DNA from: Myxocyprinus asiaticus
Taxonomy: Eukaryota > Chordata > Actinopteri > Cypriniformes > Catostomidae
Assembly: GCF_019703515.2 (NCBI RefSeq)
Contig: NC_059373.1
Span: 19,244,281-19,308,280, forward strand
DNA length: 64,000 nucleotides
Direction: 5' to 3'
Shown: positions 11,832 to 23,058 of the stretch, piece after piece
Layout: the number at the start of each line of letters is the position of its first letter
How positions within the stretch are numbered: position 1 is the first letter of the stretch
Translations under genes and position numbers: made by a program
The notes under the pieces: model-generated
What the model saw: the letters and a program-made list of their open reading frames with translations, nothing else
Told to the model about the DNA's origin: nothing
The model's database searches: none

Positions 11832-12800
11832 ATGGTGTCATCGCTGCTGGAGACTGTCTTCAGGTCCCTTGCCAGCATCCACCAGGCACAACACCAAGCC
11901 ATCGTGGACATGCGAGTGGAGCAGCAGCAGCGTTTTGAGGCTCTCCTTCGGGCCCAAGAAGAGGACCGGCAGGTGCTGCAGAGCTTAGTAACCCAGGGGG
12001 CTGCAGTCGCCACCCGTTCCCCAGCAGCACCGAACCCTCACGTGCTGCTCATGAAGATGGGGCCTCAAGATGAACCGGAGGCCTACCTCAAGCTCTTTGA
12101 GCACACAGCCAAAGCCCTGAGATGGCCGCAAGAACAATGGGCAGTACATCTTCTGCCGCTGCTGACCGGGGAAGTCCAGATTGCGGCACAACAACTTCCG
12201 GTCGCTGACTTACTGGACTACGCAAGGTTAAAGAAGTCCATCCTGCAATGGGTCGGCCGCAGCCCAGAAGAGCACTGCCAGCGTTTCCGCTCCTTGAAGC
12301 TGAGTGAGGTCGGCCACCCGTTTGCCTTTGCTCAGCAGCTCCGTGATTTCTGCCGGTGGTGGGTGCTGGCCAAGGAAGACAGCGACGCCAATGACATCAT
12401 CAGCTTGATGGTGCTGGAGCAGCTCATCTCCCGGCTGCCAAAGGGGACGGACTTCGTCGCTGGACGAAGTTGTCCAGCTGGCGGAAGACCATCTGACGGC
12501 ATATCCAGGGGCCGGTGTGCCCCACGCCCTCCCCCCCATTGTCTCCTCCCCTGTACCCTTCCCCCCCTTCCTTCCACCTTGTTCCTTTTCCCCAGAAATG
12601 AAGACCGACTCCCCGGTCATTGGGGTTCCCTGCACTAACAAACACCGTCTCTCCCCTCTCTTCCTCTCAGGTGGAGTCTGCCACCACGAGTGTGGGCAGG
12701 AGACCTGGGCCGGTCTGCTGGGGTTGCGGGGAGCCGGGTCATGACCGAGAGCAGTGCCCTGTATTGGAGGTGGGGGCTTTGATTCGGATCCCCGACACCC
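11832..12800 (+). pseudogene. Gag pseudogene of the LTR element
   Basis: The frame from 11832 (MVSSLLETVFRSLASIHQ) carries a Gln/Glu-rich coiled segment, then a capsid part related to the SCAN-like gag domain (PEAYLKLFEHTAKALRWPQE, SILQWVGRSPEEHCQRFRSL). It shifts frame near 12460-12500. A zinc knuckle C-X2-C-X4-H-X4-C lies at 12716-12757 (CWGCGEPGHDREQC) in another frame. A structural protein of an endogenous element, now broken. Confidence 0.8.
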
Positions 12801-12837
12801 CACAGACTGCCCCTGGTCGAGCAGGGATGTACTAAGT

Positions 12838-13115
12838 ACCCGTGAGTATTAAGGGGGGTACATACCAAGCCTTGGTGGATTCAGGTTGTAATTAAACCTC
12901 CATTCATCAATGCTTGGTTCAAAACGGGGCACTGGAAACAAATAATCGAGTGATGGTGAGATATGTGCACAGGGATATTCATGATTATCCTGTAGTGACA
13001 GTCACAATAATGTTCCGGGGACAAAAGCATAATGTTGAGGCAGTGGTTACTCCGCACCTCACCCATCCGCTAATTTGGGGAACTAATTGGCCAGCTTTTT
13101 GTTTATTATTGAAGG
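12838..13115 (+). pseudogene. Retropepsin-like protease remnant
   Basis: Downstream of the knuckle, the frame reads ALVDSGC at 12868-12888, the active-site Asp-Ser-Gly motif of an aspartic protease. It is followed two codons later by an in-frame stop. The rest of the fold is recognisable up to HPLIWGTNWPAF at about 13066-13101. It lies in the normal place between gag and the enzymatic part of pol. Confidence 0.65.
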
Positions 13116-13494
13116 GGCTGTGTGCGGATGGGTCCTGTGAGGAGGTGAACTGTTGTGGGATGTGCGAAGCTCTGGCTGGGAGGCGTGGCCTGGGCCGTCT
13201 ACATCTGCTCCGCATCAGGCTGACGCTGTGGAAGGGGAGGTGTCATCCTCCCCCGCCCTTAGGGAATTCCCGGTAGAGGATTTCTCTCTAGAGCAGTCGG
13301 GAGACGAAACCCTGAAACACGCATTTGACCAAGTGATAGTGATTGATGGTCAATGTCTTCAGCCGGACATCGCACTCGCATATACATATTTTTCAATTAT
13401 AAATGATCAGATGTATAGAGTAACACAGGACACACACTCGCACAGAGGAAAATACAACCCAGTTGTTAGTACCAAAGAGCTGTCAGGAAATGTT

Positions 13495-14440
13495 ATTCCA
13501 GGCAGCTCATTATAATCCGATGGCAGGTCGCTTGGGACAGGGGAAAACATTAAGCCATCTCATGACCCATTTCTATTGGCCAGGCATTCATGGGGATGTT
13601 CGCAGGTGATGTGCGGCATGTCGTGAATGTCAACTGGTGAATCCGCCGGCCACTCCAAAAGCACCGTTGCACCCTCTTCCGGTGATCGAGGTTCCTTTTG
13701 AGCAAATTGGCATGGACCTTGTCAGGCCATTAGAATGGACAGCACGCGGGCATCACTTTGTGTTAGTCCTGGTGGATTATGCAACGTGACATCCGGAAGC
13801 AGTGCCTCTGCGCAAAATCTCAGCACATAGTGTTGCGGAGGCACTCTTCAAAATAATCTCCCAAATGGGGATTCCGAAAGAAATCCTCACTGATCAGGGC
13901 ACTACTTTCATGTCACGTACACTATGTGAGCTGTATGAATTATTGGGTATTAAATCGATTTGATCAAGCATGTACCATGCACAAACAGATGGATTGGTTA
14001 AACGATTTAATAAGACATTAAAAAACATGATTCATAAGTTTGTGCATGAAGATGCTCGGAATTAGGATAAATGACTTGAACCCCTATTATTTGCAGTAGG
14101 AGAGGTCCCGCAAGCCTCCACGGGGTTTTCCCCAGTTGAATGAATATGGTCGTAATCCTCGTGGCGTGTTAAAAATTGAGAGGAGGGGACTTTCACAGAG
14201 TAAAAATGAAATTCAATACGTTCTTGACCTGAGAGCAAAACTCCACACACTTGGGCGACTATCACAGGAGAATTTGCTACAGGCTCAAGAATGTCAGTCC
14301 CGGCTGTATAACAGGGGAGCTCAGCTATGGGAATTTGCACCGGGAGATAAAGTACTTGTATTACTGGCCACATCGAGCTCGAAATTACTCATGAAGTGGC
14401 AAGGGCCCTTTGAAGTCACTCGGCGAGTTAGGGAAGTCAA
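13495..14440 (+). pseudogene. Integrase pseudogene of the LTR element
   Basis: An HHCC zinc-binding region lies at 13505-13640 (histidines in AHYNPMAGRLG and MTHFYWPGIHG, cysteines in CAACRECQ) with an in-frame TGA just before CAAC. The catalytic core follows: IGMDLVRP holds the first Asp near 13710 and EILTDQGTTF the second near 13896. The expected Glu is replaced by Lys in TDGLVKRFNK near 14000. A GPFEVTRRV motif at about 14404-14430 marks the C-terminal domain. Stops and a frameshift near 14064-14140 confirm inactivation. Confidence 0.8.
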
Positions 14441-14639
14441 CTATGTGGTAGTGTGTATGGATAGGGGCGGATCAAATTTACCACCTCAACATACTAAAAC
14501 CATGGAGAGAGGTGGTCCCTATATCCTTGGTGATGGTAGTTCCGGAGAGGGAGGAGCTCAGTCTGGAGGTGAGTCTAAAAGCCAATTAGTTCATCCCGGT
14601 CCCTTGTGGAGACCACCTCTCACCGCCACAACAAATGGA

Positions 14640-15231
14640 GGTTGCCAGATTGCAAAATAATTTCTCTGATGTGTTCTCGCCTCTCCCTGACTGCACTAAT
14701 CTCATAAAACACCACATCAAGACAACCCCCGGGGTAGTGGTTCGTAGTCGCCCTACCGGTTACCGAATACAAAAAAACAGGTAGTATGGGAAGAATTAAA
14801 GGCCATGCTCGATATGGGGATAATAGAAGAATCCCACAGTGATTGGGCCAGCCCAATAGTTCTGGTATCTAAGAGTGATGGCTCTGTCTGGTTCTGTGTG
14901 GATTACAGGAAAGTCAACGCTGTGTCAAAATTTGACGTGTATCCAATGCCTCGTATTGACGAACTGCTTGATAGGTTGGGCATGGCTCGCTTTTATTCAA
15001 CACTGGATTTAACAAAGGGATATTGGCAGATCCCCTTAATGCAGATGTTCCTTGAGAAAACGGCCTTCTACACACCGTTTGGGTTGCACCAATTTGTGAC
15101 CCTTCCATTCGCTATGTTTCAGCATCTTATGGACAGAGTCCTCAGACCGCACGCTGCATATGCCGCTGCTTATTTGGATGATATCATTATTTACAGTAAT
15201 GATTGGCAGTGGCACATGCATCATCTGAGGG
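14640..15231 (+). pseudogene. Reverse transcriptase fragment of the LTR element
   Basis: From about 14640 the frame contains the N-terminal RT fingers, GIIEESHSDWASPIVLVSKS, VDYRKVNAVSKFDVYPMPRI, the first catalytic Asp in FYSTLDLTKGYWQI, and the YLDD box (AAYLDDIIIYSND) with both catalytic aspartates intact. It stops abruptly after the YLDD region, where LTR-end sequence begins at 15232. The thumb and RNase H are gone. A frameshift lies near 14780. Confidence 0.85.
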
Positions 15232-15261
15232 CCGCTTCCTTATTTCATTGAACCTTTTACA

Positions 15262-15690
15262 AGCACATGACTTGTAAGGCAACACATATTCATATTTGCA
15301 TTACAAGTTTGTTCAAGTGCGATCAAATTGCGCTGTAGCTCAAAATACCACAAAATTACATGGTTGCTTTAGCAATTGCATTTATCGTCTAACATTCACT
15401 TTTTCTGACACTATCGCTTAGGTTTAGGAATAAGGTTAAGGTTAGAGATATATTTGTTGATTTAAAAGTTTTGTTGATTTAAAAGATGATAAACATTAAT
15501 CTTAAAATATCATCTGTTTGGCTGATGAGCCTCTCGTTTAGCACCACACAGTGGACATTTCACCTTGGAACTGAGACACTGTGTGTGAACCAAGTGTGAA
15601 CCACATGTGAAACAATGAACCATGTAATATTACTTTGCAAAAATGTCACCACAGTCACATAATTTTCATGAGATTAGGCTTTAAATTAAT
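15262..15690. mobile_element. Partial right end of the inverted-repeat family seen at 11104
   Basis: The block CATGTAATATTACTTTGCAA to ATAATTTTCATGAGATTAGG (about 15620-15682) is a diverged relative of 11421-11481 and carries the CATGAGA..AGG terminus. The rest of the stretch (15262-15610), with a GGTTTAGGAATAAGGTTAAG tract, is AT-rich and not otherwise identified. Confidence 0.4.
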
Positions 15691-15859
15691 TTCTGCTTTG
15701 ATTAAAACAAAGACAGATACATGATTTTGACAATTCACTCCTTTATCTAAAAACATTGCCCACAGCAGTAAAATCTGACAACATTGGTATCATAAATTGT
15801 GTATCTTAACCTCACATTCAGCTAAAAATACAATTTTTGCAAATGCGGGTTCTCGGGCT

Positions 15860-16344
15860 GATTGACAGAAGATGTCTGCATCTAAAAGGTGAAGAACCAT
15901 AGCAGGCAGAATAATGTCCATATTGTCGGAATCCCTGAGGGAGTAGAGGGGTAGGATACAGCGAAATTTCTGGATGGGCTCCTTCCAAAGCTGCTCGACA
16001 TAGCGCGCCATAAGCTGGAAATCGACTGAGCTCACAGGGTTCTTGCTTGGCAGTCCACAGAGGGAGACAGGCCCCGATCAATTCTGGCCAAATTTCTGAG
16101 ATCATCCGATAAAGATTTTGTGTTGCGCAAGGCGAGGAGTAAAGGAAGGCTTTCTTGGAAGAACCACAGTATTTTCTTGTTCCCAGACTTTGCGAATTTG
16201 ACAAGAGAGAAACTCAAGAGAGAAAAGCTTTTGCATCAACGGAAGGTCGCTTTTGCACTGATATTCCGGGCCAAATTGAGAACAGATGCTAAGGATGGCC
16301 GTAAAACATTCACATGCCCACAGCATGTGACTAGAGCAATCTGA
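15860..16344 (+). pseudogene. L1 ORF1p-like remnant (Transposase_22 type)
   Basis: The plus strand reads, with stops, NNVHIVGIPEGVEG near 15925, then a helical region, a basic AHRVLAW near 16030, and from 16120 KARSKGRLSWKNHSIFLFPD and DFANLTREKL. These are hallmarks of the RNA-binding RRM and C-terminal domain of L1 ORF1 proteins. It is immediately upstream of ORF2, as in L1 elements. Confidence 0.6.
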
Positions 16345-16373
16345 CGGCAAGGTATTTTTTCTTATATGTCAAA

Positions 16374-19371
16374 ATGTCAAATGTTAATATGAGTGGATTG
16401 TCTCTCTCCATGTGGAATGTGAATGGGTTGGGGTACTCCATAAAAAGAAGGAAGGTTATTTCTCTTCTTAAGCATAAGAAATATGATATAGTGTTTCTTC
16501 AAGAAATGCACCTTTCTCCGCAGGAAGCTGAAAAATTTGGGAAGATATGGGGTGGGCATGTTTTTTTATAGTGCTGACTTGAGTAAGAGCAGGGGAGTCA
16601 TTACACTGATAAGTAAACATCTACAATTCAAATGTCTCAAACAGATTAAAGATAAATTAGTAAGAGTCATTATTGTTTTAACTGAAATTCAGGGACAAAT
16701 TCTTATTTTGGCTAATATTTATGTACCAGGGCCCCAGGATCAGGGCTTTTTTATAGATCTTGAAGGGACGTTGCAAGCCGCTGGCACCCCTCATGATATA
16801 ATATTGGCAGGAGACTTGAATCTTTTGATGGACTCAGTCCTTAATCATAGTGAAGCAAAAGTGTGCAAGCCCCCTAGAGAAACATTGATGCTTCAGAGGA
16901 TGTGTAAAAATCTTGGTCTTACAGATATTTGGAGACTTTTGAACCCATCTGGGAGGGACTATACATTTTTTCATCAGTCCATAAGATTTACCCTCCTAGA
17001 ATAGATTTTTTTTTATTTATTTATTTTATATCTAAGTCCCTTATTTCATCAGTTGCTGATTGCTCAATTGGAAACATTTTATTCTCAGATCACACCCTGG
17101 TGTGTTTAGAGGTGTTGCCACATATGGAGAAAAAGAAATCATATAGTTGGCACTTTAATGTATCCCTTTTGCAAAATCCTAAATTCCAACAAATGCTAAA
17201 GGCTGAAATCAATGTCTATATGGAGACCAACTGGTCCTCAGTATCCTCTGTGGGTGTGGCTTGGGAGGCACTTAAGATGGTTCTTAGGGGCCAGATCATA
17301 CAGTATGCCTCATTCACCAAAAATCCAAAACACAAGAACTCGTAGAATTGGAAGGGATATTAAAAGTGCCGAGGCAGAGCTGAAGCGCCGAATGTCGTAA
17401 ATGGCCTCAGGGAATTGACCCGATTGAAATACAGATATAATACTATTTTGTCACGGCTCCACTTTTGCTAGAAGTTTATTCGGAATCATTAAAGAATGGA
17501 AAGCTTCCGCCAACCACGATGTAAGCCCAGATCAGTCTGATTCTTAAAAAGGACAAAGATCCAAGTGAGTGTAAGAGTTACTGTCCAATTTCCCTGATCC
17601 AGCTAGACGTTAAAATATTGTCAAAAATTTTGGCTAACCGATTAAGTAAAGTTATGACATCTCTTATACATATAGATCAGGTGAGGTTTATTCGGGGCAG
17701 TAACTCTTCTGATAACATTAGGCGTTTCATTAATGTCATGTGGGCAGTGGTGAACAATCAGACTCCGGTCGCTGCCATTTCGCTTGACGCCGAAAAGGCG
17801 TTTGATATGGTAGAATAGAATTATCTTTTTAAGATTTTGGAAATGTACGGGTTCGGGAATACTTTTATTGGGTGGATTAAGTTACTTTATAGACACCCAT
17901 TAGCGATGGTTCAAACAAATGGATTAATTTCAGATTATTTTATTCTGGGCACTCAGCAGGGTTGCCCTCTTTCCCCCTTATTGTTCTGTCTTGCCCTGGA
18001 ACCATTAGTAGCCATGATAAGTAAGGAGGATGATTTTCCAGGGGTGGTGGCGGGAGGTGTGGCACATAAGCTTTTGCTTTATGCAGATTATATTTTATTA
18101 TTTGTTTCCGACCCTACTAGATCTATGCCTTGCCTCCACAGAATTATGAATTCCTTATCTAAGTTCTCAGGATACAGAGTGAATTGGTCTAAATCTGAAG
18201 CTTTGGCTGTGACAGCGTACTACCCAGTAATGGCTTTTCAGCTGGGCGCCTTTCAGTGGCCAAAACAGGGCATTAAATATTTGGGTATTTTATTCCCAGA
18301 CAAAGTTGTGTAATTTAGTTAGCGTTAAATTTGACCCTTTAATAAAAAGGTTTTTGAGTGATGTGGGCAGGTGGGCTTCATTACATTTATCTATGTAATT
18401 TATCTACTGGGAAGGTTAATGTTATTAAAATTAATTGTTTTCCAAAATTCAACTACCTGCTACAATCTCTCCCTATAGATGTCCCCCACTCTTATTTCAA
18501 GCAATTTGATAGCATAGTGAAGTCTTTCATTTGGAATGGTAAATGTCCCAGATTACACTTCAGTAAGTTACATAGGCCGACTGACAAAGGTGGGCTAGGC
18601 CTACCCAAGATTTTGTTTTATTATTATGCATTCGGTCTCAGACATTTGGCTCATTGGTCGCTTACACCTTAGAGAGCGCCTCCCTGGTTTTGTAATGAAC
18701 AGGAAGTTCTTGCCCCTATTTCGCCATTGCAAAGCCTTTCTATCAAACTAACCAGAGAAGTTAAGTTACACCCCATTATCTCGCATTTGCATGCGGTATG
18801 GACAAAAGTGTCCAGAGTGTTTAATTCAGACATTTATTTAAATGTTGCTTCGAGCATATGGCTGAACCCAAAATTATGTATTAATAAGTCTCCTTTCTTC
18901 TGGACAGAGTGGATTGTGAGGGAGGTTAATATGCTCGGTGACCTATATGAGAGTGGATTCTAAAAAACATCAAGTCTACATCTAGAGATGCAAGGGGTGC
19001 AATTTATGCAATTTAAGATTTTACATTGATTCTATTGGACCACCTCTAGATTGTATAGGCTTGGTCTTAAAGACACACCCACCTGCTGGCGATGCCAATC
19101 AGAAGATGGGGACACAGCCCATGTTTTTTGGTGGTGTGTTAAGATCCAAGAATTTTGGTTGAGGGTTCAGAGTTTTATGTGTGACGTATTGGGCACTCAG
19201 ATTTCATTTTGCCCCAGACTCTGTATTTTAGGCGATGGGGCGGTCATTAATATAGGGGATAAATACATAAAAAATTGGGTCCTAGCCAGTGTTATGATTG
19301 GCAGACAGGTTATTCTTAGGGGATGGAAGTCAGCTCATTCCAACAGTAGTACACAGAGATGGGCATGGTAA
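16374..19371 (+). pseudogene. L1-like ORF2: APE endonuclease and reverse transcriptase, inactivated
   Basis: Endonuclease motifs in order: LSLSMWNVNGLG (16392), FLQEMHLS, GDLNLLMDS (about 16811) and FSDHTLV (about 17082). RT: KILANRLSKVM, SLDAEKAFDMVE with the first catalytic Asp (about 17784-17815), TQQGCPLSPLL (about 17953), and the active-site box read as LLYADYILLF at about 18076-18105. The canonical YADD is YADY here, so the second box aspartate is Tyr. The C-terminal knuckle is CWRC..H..WWC at 19084-19130. At least five stops or frameshifts (for example after 17004, 17345, 17818 and 18313) break the frame. Confidence 0.88.
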
Positions 19372-19704
19372 CGGCAGAAGAAATTTGGATTTATTCAATA
19401 AAAAATGGGGCAGCTATTTAGCCTTTTTAGAAGGCTCTTGGGGAGGGGCAGTGGAGAGAGATGTGTAGTTTTAAATGTCTGTGATTATTATTATTATTAT
19501 TTTTATATACAGTATTTTTTATTTTTTATTTATTTTTTTGTGTATACTCAAGTTTGACCACAGGGATATTTGTTGAGGGTCAGGGTGGTGTTGGGGATTG
19601 GCAGGGGAAAGGGAATAATGGGGGTTAAAATTTGATTTGGTGTATATATGTTTTCTTTTCTGTTTCATTTGTCTGAATCAATAAAAAGTGTTAATTGGAA
19701 AAAA

Positions 19705-21663
19705 GGATTCCAAATTATGACAGAAGTTCCATTGGCTTTCTTTTAGGATTTTTGTGGAGTCTGAGGACAATGTGAATTTGTGGTTGAATGTCAAAATTTC
19801 ACAATAGCGAATTTTGTGACTAAAACATCCTTGAGTAATCTTTTGATTTAAAAGCTGACAAAGTAAATATGATATACAAGAATATCTATTCTATTTCAGC
19901 AAAGCATAAGCAACACATGACCTCCTCTGAGTCATTTTTTCTCATTAGCTCATCATTCAGCTGGCCAGTCTGCACACACACCATAACGGACTGACTTAGC
20001 TGTAGCATTGTCGCTCCCATTTACACTCTCTCAACTGAGCTTCTATGGTTTTTCCCTTTGATTCTAACTGTATTATTTTTATCTAGACACTTTCAGCAGG
20101 CCTGGACCTGCTCTTGTCCCATCTTTCATCCTCTCCCTTGCTTTCTTCTATTTTTTCAATTTAGAATAAGGCATCATCATGGTGGTATAGGGGCTCTCCA
20201 TTCACATGCTTCAGCTGTACCCAAACTCATTGGTCATGTTTCACTGAGTTGATGATGATGACTTAAAATTCAAGCACACCTATGGCATTGTGTGTTGCAT
20301 AACAAGAAAAAAGCAAGTTTGTTTTCATTTTCTGTTTTGCTTGGTGTAAGACTGATGATCAAAGAGTCAGGGAGGCTAAAGTAATTATAACACATGCTGA
20401 GACTTGCTGCTGTTCTCTGTGTCAAACGTACAGTATGTGTGATTACTCTTGCTTTTTCTCGTTCTTTCTACCATACCAACTTTTTTTTTTTCTTCTAATT
20501 TTTTTAAATATCCTGATCATTAGATAATGAAACTGAATAAGGACTGGGGCTGTTAAGCTCCAAAATGACAAAAAAGCACAATAAAAGTATCATAAAAGTG
20601 CTTATGACTTGTGCGTTACATTCCAAATCATATTATGGAGCATGACATCACCAGCCCTAATTCACTTTCATTATTTGGAAGCACTGGCCAGGATATTCTT
20701 AAAAAATACACCTTTTGTGTTCCATGGGGGAAAGAAATGGGTTTGGAACAACAGAATTGTCCTTTTGGGTGAACTATTCCTTTAAAATATTTTGTCAAAG
20801 AAGAGGAAACCAACAAACCTGTGGTAGCATGCTCATAAATGGAAATCTAATTGTGAACATGAAAAAGTCACTAAATTTTAATTTAGGTGGACACGATTCC
20901 ATTAAAGTCAACCGAAATGAGGGGTGAAATTTGAAAAGCAGATCTCCCTCAGAGGGCCAAATGTCTCCGGAGGAGACCAAAGCAGAATCTTACTGACCAC
21001 AAAAACAAATCCTCCACATTTAGCCAAAGCAAGCAAAGCAAATGACTCCCACCACCCCCTCATTACCATTGCTTTTGCAATCCCTAATATCATTAATTTT
21101 AGAGAGTGTGGGTCTCAGGTGGTTCTTTCCACTCCCCACCTTGCAGCGAGTGAACCACAGTGACTGTCCCATGTCCTGTTGTCCATCAGGGTGTGATCAA
21201 TGCCTGTCACTCAGCCCAACCATCCCCCACCCTAATACCACCATGACACTGTCCTCTGTATAAGTAATATACAGTCTTACTGTGTCTGATAAATAATTCA
21301 CACTCACCGAAGTGCAAACATTGGCTGAATGAGACACAAGATCAGACAAAGTATGTTGGCTTAGAGATCTTCATTAAGATCATTTAATTGCTTCTGTTGT
21401 CTTGACGTTTCCAGTAAAGTCATGTTCTCTGTGCAAGTTTGTGAGAATAAAGTATCTCTGTTTTTATTTTGAAACGGCTTTTAGACACTATTACAGACAC
21501 ATTCTCAAGGCTTGATCACACCAAATGGGTTTTCATGTCTGTCTGAGCTGTTTTTAAATCTTTTTTTTATTTTTATTCTGTAAACATGCAATAGACGGAT
21601 GTATTTGACCTTTGCGCCACGTCTCGCTGTTTGTTCCGTGTCTTGCGAAGAAGCGCTGCATTT
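19705..21663. other. Intergenic, no recognised gene; MITE end at 20690-20790
   Basis: The only identified piece is a fragment near 20712-20788, TTTTGTGTTCCATGG followed by CCTTTTGGGTGAACTATTCC, TTTAA: the right end of the TTAA-type MITE family. No supported exon occurs on either strand. Confidence 0.45.
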
Positions 21664-22361
21664 TTAACCCTTGTGCTGTGTTCGTTTTGTGCTAACACAT
21701 TTTGTGTTCCTGCATGGTCAGAAATGACCGGCCCACTAAGATTGTTTATAAATCACTCATATATTATCACAAGATAATGCATTAGATCTTTTTAACAACT
21801 TCTTTTTTAGTAATTATAACAGGTTTTGTACTCCTTTTTTGAATTTTTTTTAAAACTATATATTTCTTTTAAATTGATAATAGGATTTCTCGAACTGAGC
21901 TTATGCTGAGCTAGTGGAGGGCACTCCCTATGGAAAACAATAAATAAAAAAAATTAAAAATAATTAAATAATAAATTAATAACCACTTACTTGATCTGAA
22001 CAAAATAGGTGTAATTTTAAAGCTTAGAATCTGGACTTTACAATGCATATAGCTGATCCTAATTCTTAAATAATGCTTTTTAATTTGCTGACAAATAAGA
22101 ATTGTTTTGTTCTCATCATTTGCAAATTTGTTATATCAACAATTATATTCAGAGTTGGTAAAACCATAAAAAAGATGAGATAGCCATGTGTTATACCGTA
22201 TAACGCTGAAAAGGTCTCAATCAGTAGAATGCAATGAGCAAATCTGTTTCACTCAGAGGCCAAACTGCAGTGAGTATTAGTGTATGAAATTTCCATTGAC
22301 ACAAATAAATATAATAAACAGGAGTGGCCTTTTTGTCACATTTTTCCTTATTACTTCCTGA

Positions 22362-22363
<2 letters not shown>

Positions 22364-22402
<39 letters not shown>
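22364..22402. repeat. (AT)n microsatellite
   Basis: Almost perfect AT dinucleotides. The sequence just to its right (22403-22450) is duplicated beside the (AT)n at 24011-24056. Confidence 0.9.
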
Positions 22403-22404
<2 letters not shown>

Positions 22405-22550
22405 TAGATAATATATAATGCCATATCGTAACTTACAGTAGACTGTCTCGATTCAAACAAGCCCAAACACAACACAATATTATAAGGAGATATTTCTCAA
22501 GATGGTACATGGAAAGAAGATGCACAAAAGGGAGCTCAGCACACATTGTA

Positions 22551-22856
22551 TGTGTGTGTGTGTGTGTGTGGGCGGATTTGGGTGGTATACGAGGACATTT
22601 TTTAGGTTACAAACTGGTAATTACAAGGGTATTATGCTATAAATGTGGTTTATGAGGACATTTCTAGTGTCCCCATAATTCAAATCCCTTAAAAAACATA
22701 CCAAATTATGTTTTTTTTTTTTTTTTTTATGTAAAAATGCAGAAAGTTTTTTTGTGAGGGTTAAGTTTAGGGTTAGGGTTAGGGGATAGAATCTATAGTT
22801 CGTACAGTATAAAAATCATTATGTCAATGGAGAGTCCTCATAAGGATAGCCGCACC

Positions 22857-22892
<36 letters not shown>
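22551..22892 (+). repeat. TG-microsatellite-bounded module with telomere-like GGGTTA core
   Basis: (TG)10 at 22551-22570 and (TG)16 at 22861-22892 bound a unit containing GTGGTATACGAGGACATTTT, TTATGAGGACATTTCTAGTG, a T-run at 22711-22728, and AGTTTAGGGTTAGGGTTAGG at 22764-22783. Very similar modules are, from memory, widespread in fish genomes. The superfamily is not known to me. Confidence 0.6.
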
Positions 22893-22893
<1 letters not shown>

Positions 22894-23058
22894 ACATGTC
22901 TGAGGACTTTGTGTGTGCAATAACACATCCACATACAGTATGTGCTGATCTTAAGAACTGGGATACTCCTGAACACTTACTATTTCTGTATTTTGTAGTC
23001 TAATCCATTCATTTCCAATGGCCGGTCATTTCTGACCGAGAACACAACAAGTGTAACA

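Larger units (their letters stand above)
11500..15261 (+). mobile_element. Decayed Ty3/gypsy-like LTR retrotransposon with integrase before reverse transcriptase
   Basis: Domains in order: LTR end and primer-binding-like site, gag with CCHC knuckle, protease, integrase, then reverse transcriptase. The last 30 bases of the 5' LTR (11757-11786) recur at 15232-15261 directly after a truncated RT. RNase H, the polypurine tract and most of the 3' LTR are therefore deleted. The sequences are gypsy-like but the INT-RT order is that of copia and of the Gmr1 group of fish gypsy elements. Stops and frameshifts interrupt every domain. No target duplication was recognised and the 5' boundary (11490-11570) is uncertain. 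Confidence 0.8.
15860..19704 (+). mobile_element. Decayed L1-like non-LTR retrotransposon, 5' truncated
   Basis: An ORF1-like segment and a full-length-looking ORF2 (endonuclease, reverse transcriptase, C-terminal CCHC) lie in the same orientation. The element ends near 19704 in a short tail, GTTAATTGGAAAAAAGG, after AATAAA. Many stops and frameshifts break both ORFs. The 5' UTR and the first half of ORF1 are missing or unrecognisable. The L1/Tx1-like assignment rests on the APE-type endonuclease and RT motifs. Confidence 0.85.
21664..23058. mobile_element. TTAA-type transposon relic with inverted ends
   Basis: The left end TTAACCCTTGTGCTGTGTTC (21664) with TGGTCAGAAATGACCGGCC (about 21716) is mirrored by GGCCGGTCATTTCTGACCGA and GAACACAACAAGTGTAAC at 23019-23056. 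The TTAA site and CCCTTGTG.. terminus suggest a piggyBac- or Kolobok-like non-autonomous element. The interior carries AT-rich sequence, an (AT)n tract and the TG-flanked module at 22551-22892. The right TTAA is mutated. Confidence 0.55.

Noticed and set aside
12228..12803. 191-codon minus-strand open frame opposite gag
   Set aside because: It is antisense to the gag pseudogene, shows no domain, and reflects the high GC content of the element.
22762..22785. Interstitial telomere remnant from a chromosome fusion
   Set aside because: Only about three units, embedded in a dispersed repeat module, so no evidence of a fusion point.
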